In this document: positions 62,203 to 64,000 of the stretch, one piece after another
How positions within the stretch are numbered: position 1 is the stretch's first letter
Layout of the letters: every line of letters begins with the position of its first letter
Notes under the pieces: generated by a model
Told to the model about the DNA's origin: nothing
Database searches by the model: none
What the model saw: the letters and a program-made list of their open reading frames with translations, nothing else
Assembly (NCBI RefSeq): GCF_000189635.1
Contig: NW_002476157.1
Coordinates: 434,001 to 498,000 of the forward strand
Direction: 5' to 3'
Source: Tetrahymena thermophila SB210
Taxonomy: Eukaryota > Ciliophora > Oligohymenophorea > Hymenostomatida > Tetrahymenidae
Length of the DNA stretch: 64,000 nt
Position numbers and translations under genes: made by a program

Positions 62203-64000
62203 TCAGAGATTCTTTTCCCCGAATAATTCTTTTTTGATGTTTTCTTAGTGTTCCATAGACATACTACCATATTCACCTTCATCGTGTTAGTATGTTTCAT
62301 TTACTTGGCAAGCTGAATCTATATTTAATAAATGCTCTTCAGATTCTAAAATAAATTTTCATAAATAGAAATAAATTGATGATAAACAATTAAAAGATAT
62401 TTATTTTACATTTTCTTTGACTTTCATAAATCTAAAGTTGATTGTAATCTCTGAACATAGCAATTGATTCATAGAATGATTCAGGTATAAGGTTAACGAT
62501 TAGTCCAACTAATAGACCACCCATACCGATAATGATGCAGAAAAGGTGTTAGGTTAAGCTGATACGAGTGCATCTGAAAGTTTAACCACCGAAAAAGACT
62601 AAAGAATACTAGACTATAAAGCTGAAAATGATAACACCTAAGAAATATCTGTTACGGAAGATATCCTTAAAGGGATTAAGTATATCTCTACGAAGATCTC
62701 TGCAGTTGAATTCGTTGAAAAGTTAAAGTAAAACGAAAGTATGGAAAAAGATTGTCATGTGTATAGCTCCATTATGATTGAATTCGTGAACATCCAAGTA
62801 TTACATTTCTGGGACACCAAATATGTTGTCACCATACAAAAGGACAAAAGATAAAGCAATAATCTAGTAAATGCATTAGAAGACAATATTACGTTTCATG
62901 TAACCATTGATCAAATCTTCATTTCTTCTATAAGGTTGTCTTCTTAAAAGTTCCTCAGTGGGATGATCAGTTGCCAAAGCGAGACTTGCAAAAGTATCCA
63001 TAATCAAGTTAATCCAAAGCATTTAGCTGGAAGATAAGGGAGATTCTTAAATGATAATTGAACCTAATAAACAAATGAAAACACCAACTATATTAACAGT
63101 TAATTAGAAGACCAAGAACTTTCTGATACCTTCTTGAATGTTTCTACCCCAAGAGCTATTATAAAATAATAAAAAAAATTATTCACTTCAATTATAATAT
63201 TTAAATAATATATATATTACCAAGCAGTTACGATAGAAGCGTAGTTATCATCAATGAGAATGATATCACCAGCTTCTTTGATGATTTCTGTACCCTTTTA
63301 ACCCATAGTGAATGAGACATCTGATACTTAGAAGCAAAGAGCATCGTTTGTACCATCTCCAGTTACTGCAACAATTTTGTCTTAAGATTTTAATGCCTTG
63401 ACAAACTTTAATTTTTATTCAGGATTGCATTTGGCTACAATTTTGAATTTATCTACACAAGAGCTCAATTCAAGTTCACTCATTTAAGCAATTTGATAAC
63501 CAGTAGTAATTGCAGATTCTTCATGAGGATAGATGATACCAGTTTGGATACCAATTGCCTTTGCAGTTTAATAAGAATCACCTGTAATCATACGAGTAGT
63601 TACACCAGCTTTTCTGAGTGATTCTACTGCCTTAGGAACTTCTTCACGGACGATATCCTACAAATAGCAAGTAGCAACAAAAGTTAAATCATTAGAACTG
63701 ATCAAATCATTTAACTGGACTGTGTTAAAGTCACTTGAGAAGTCACCTTCTATTTGCTTGACTGCAAATGTAAGTCCTCTAAAAGCTAAGCAATTGTGCT
63801 CTTCAATGTTCTTTAAAATCTTTTGCTTCTTAGCTTCATCAAATCTATTTTATTCAATTTATTATTTTAGTTTAATTGTTAAATATATAAAAGTAAGTTT
63901 AAAATATTATTAGTATATAAAAATTACTCAATAATTTCGTCATTATGATATACATTAGAGCAAGAAGGAATAATGGTATCTGGTTGTCCCTTGACATATA
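62203..64000 (-). CDS. plasma-membrane-type Ca2+ P-type ATPase, C-terminal part (5' end outside window)
   Basis: Minus-strand gene running off the right edge; visible introns are 63845-63927, 63156-63220 and 62346-62409, and TGA is 62203-62205. It shows the late P-domain of a P-type ATPase: ITGDSYQTAKAIGI, then [22 protein letters not shown], then [19 protein letters not shown]. The next motif, [22 protein letters not shown] (TM6), contains the Asn/Asp Ca2+ ligands conserved in PMCA-type pumps. TM7-TM10 follow. It pumps Ca2+ out of the cytosol or into alveolar sacs. The tail after TM10 is only about 70 residues and acidic, with no basic amphipathic helix, so the calmodulin-binding autoinhibitory tail of animal PMCAs appears absent. 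The phosphorylated Asp (DKTG) lies outside the window. Confidence 0.93.

Overview
This window is nuclear DNA of a ciliate, almost certainly the Tetrahymena thermophila macronuclear genome. The base composition is very AT-rich. Every convincing gene reads through many in-frame TAA and TAG codons (Gln) and ends at TGA. Introns are mostly short (about 50-130 nt), AT-rich and GT...AG, and genes are separated by AT deserts of 0.3-2.2 kb. Two adjacent cysteine-rich genes match my memory of the T. thermophila cadmium metallothioneins MTT1 and MTT3. I rebuilt gene models by hand with TGA as the only stop. For almost all multi-exon genes the exon lengths close in frame.

Left part (1-16.5 kb): the 3' end of a RING-finger gene; a three-LIM-domain protein; two tandem PhoD-like metallophosphatase paralogs with a duplicated gene tail between them; a minus-strand K+ channel with a degenerate cyclic-nucleotide-binding domain and a CCHC zinc knuckle; MTT1 and MTT3 with shared palindromic AP-1-like promoter elements; and a small four-helix membrane protein.

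Middle (17-31.6 kb): a minus-strand Deltex-type E3 ligase with an acidic N-terminus; a small unknown gene; an ATG16-like coiled-coil/WD40 protein; SDHB of respiratory complex II on the plus strand; and a minus-strand homolog of TRPC4AP/TRUSS.

Right part (33.5-64 kb): a 1669-aa polytopic Asn/Gln-rich protein; a protein that looks like a kinesin whose nucleotide-binding motifs have all decayed; a thioredoxin with a WCPPC active site; an Asn/Gln-rich coiled-coil gene whose 3' end is tandemly duplicated; a 1019-aa coiled-coil protein; a cytochrome P450; a B-box-like coiled-coil protein; a 12-exon TPR protein; and the C-terminal half of a plasma-membrane-type Ca2+ P-type ATPase running off the right edge.

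There are no operons. Neighbours are largely unrelated, except for the two tandem duplicate pairs (PhoD-like and metallothionein). I saw no tRNA, rRNA, CRISPR, telomere or transposon. The most unusual items are the apparent dead kinesin, two independent tandem duplications of gene 3' ends (one giving an intact 63-aa membrane micro-ORF), the zinc-knuckle K+ channel and the metallothionein promoter palindromes.
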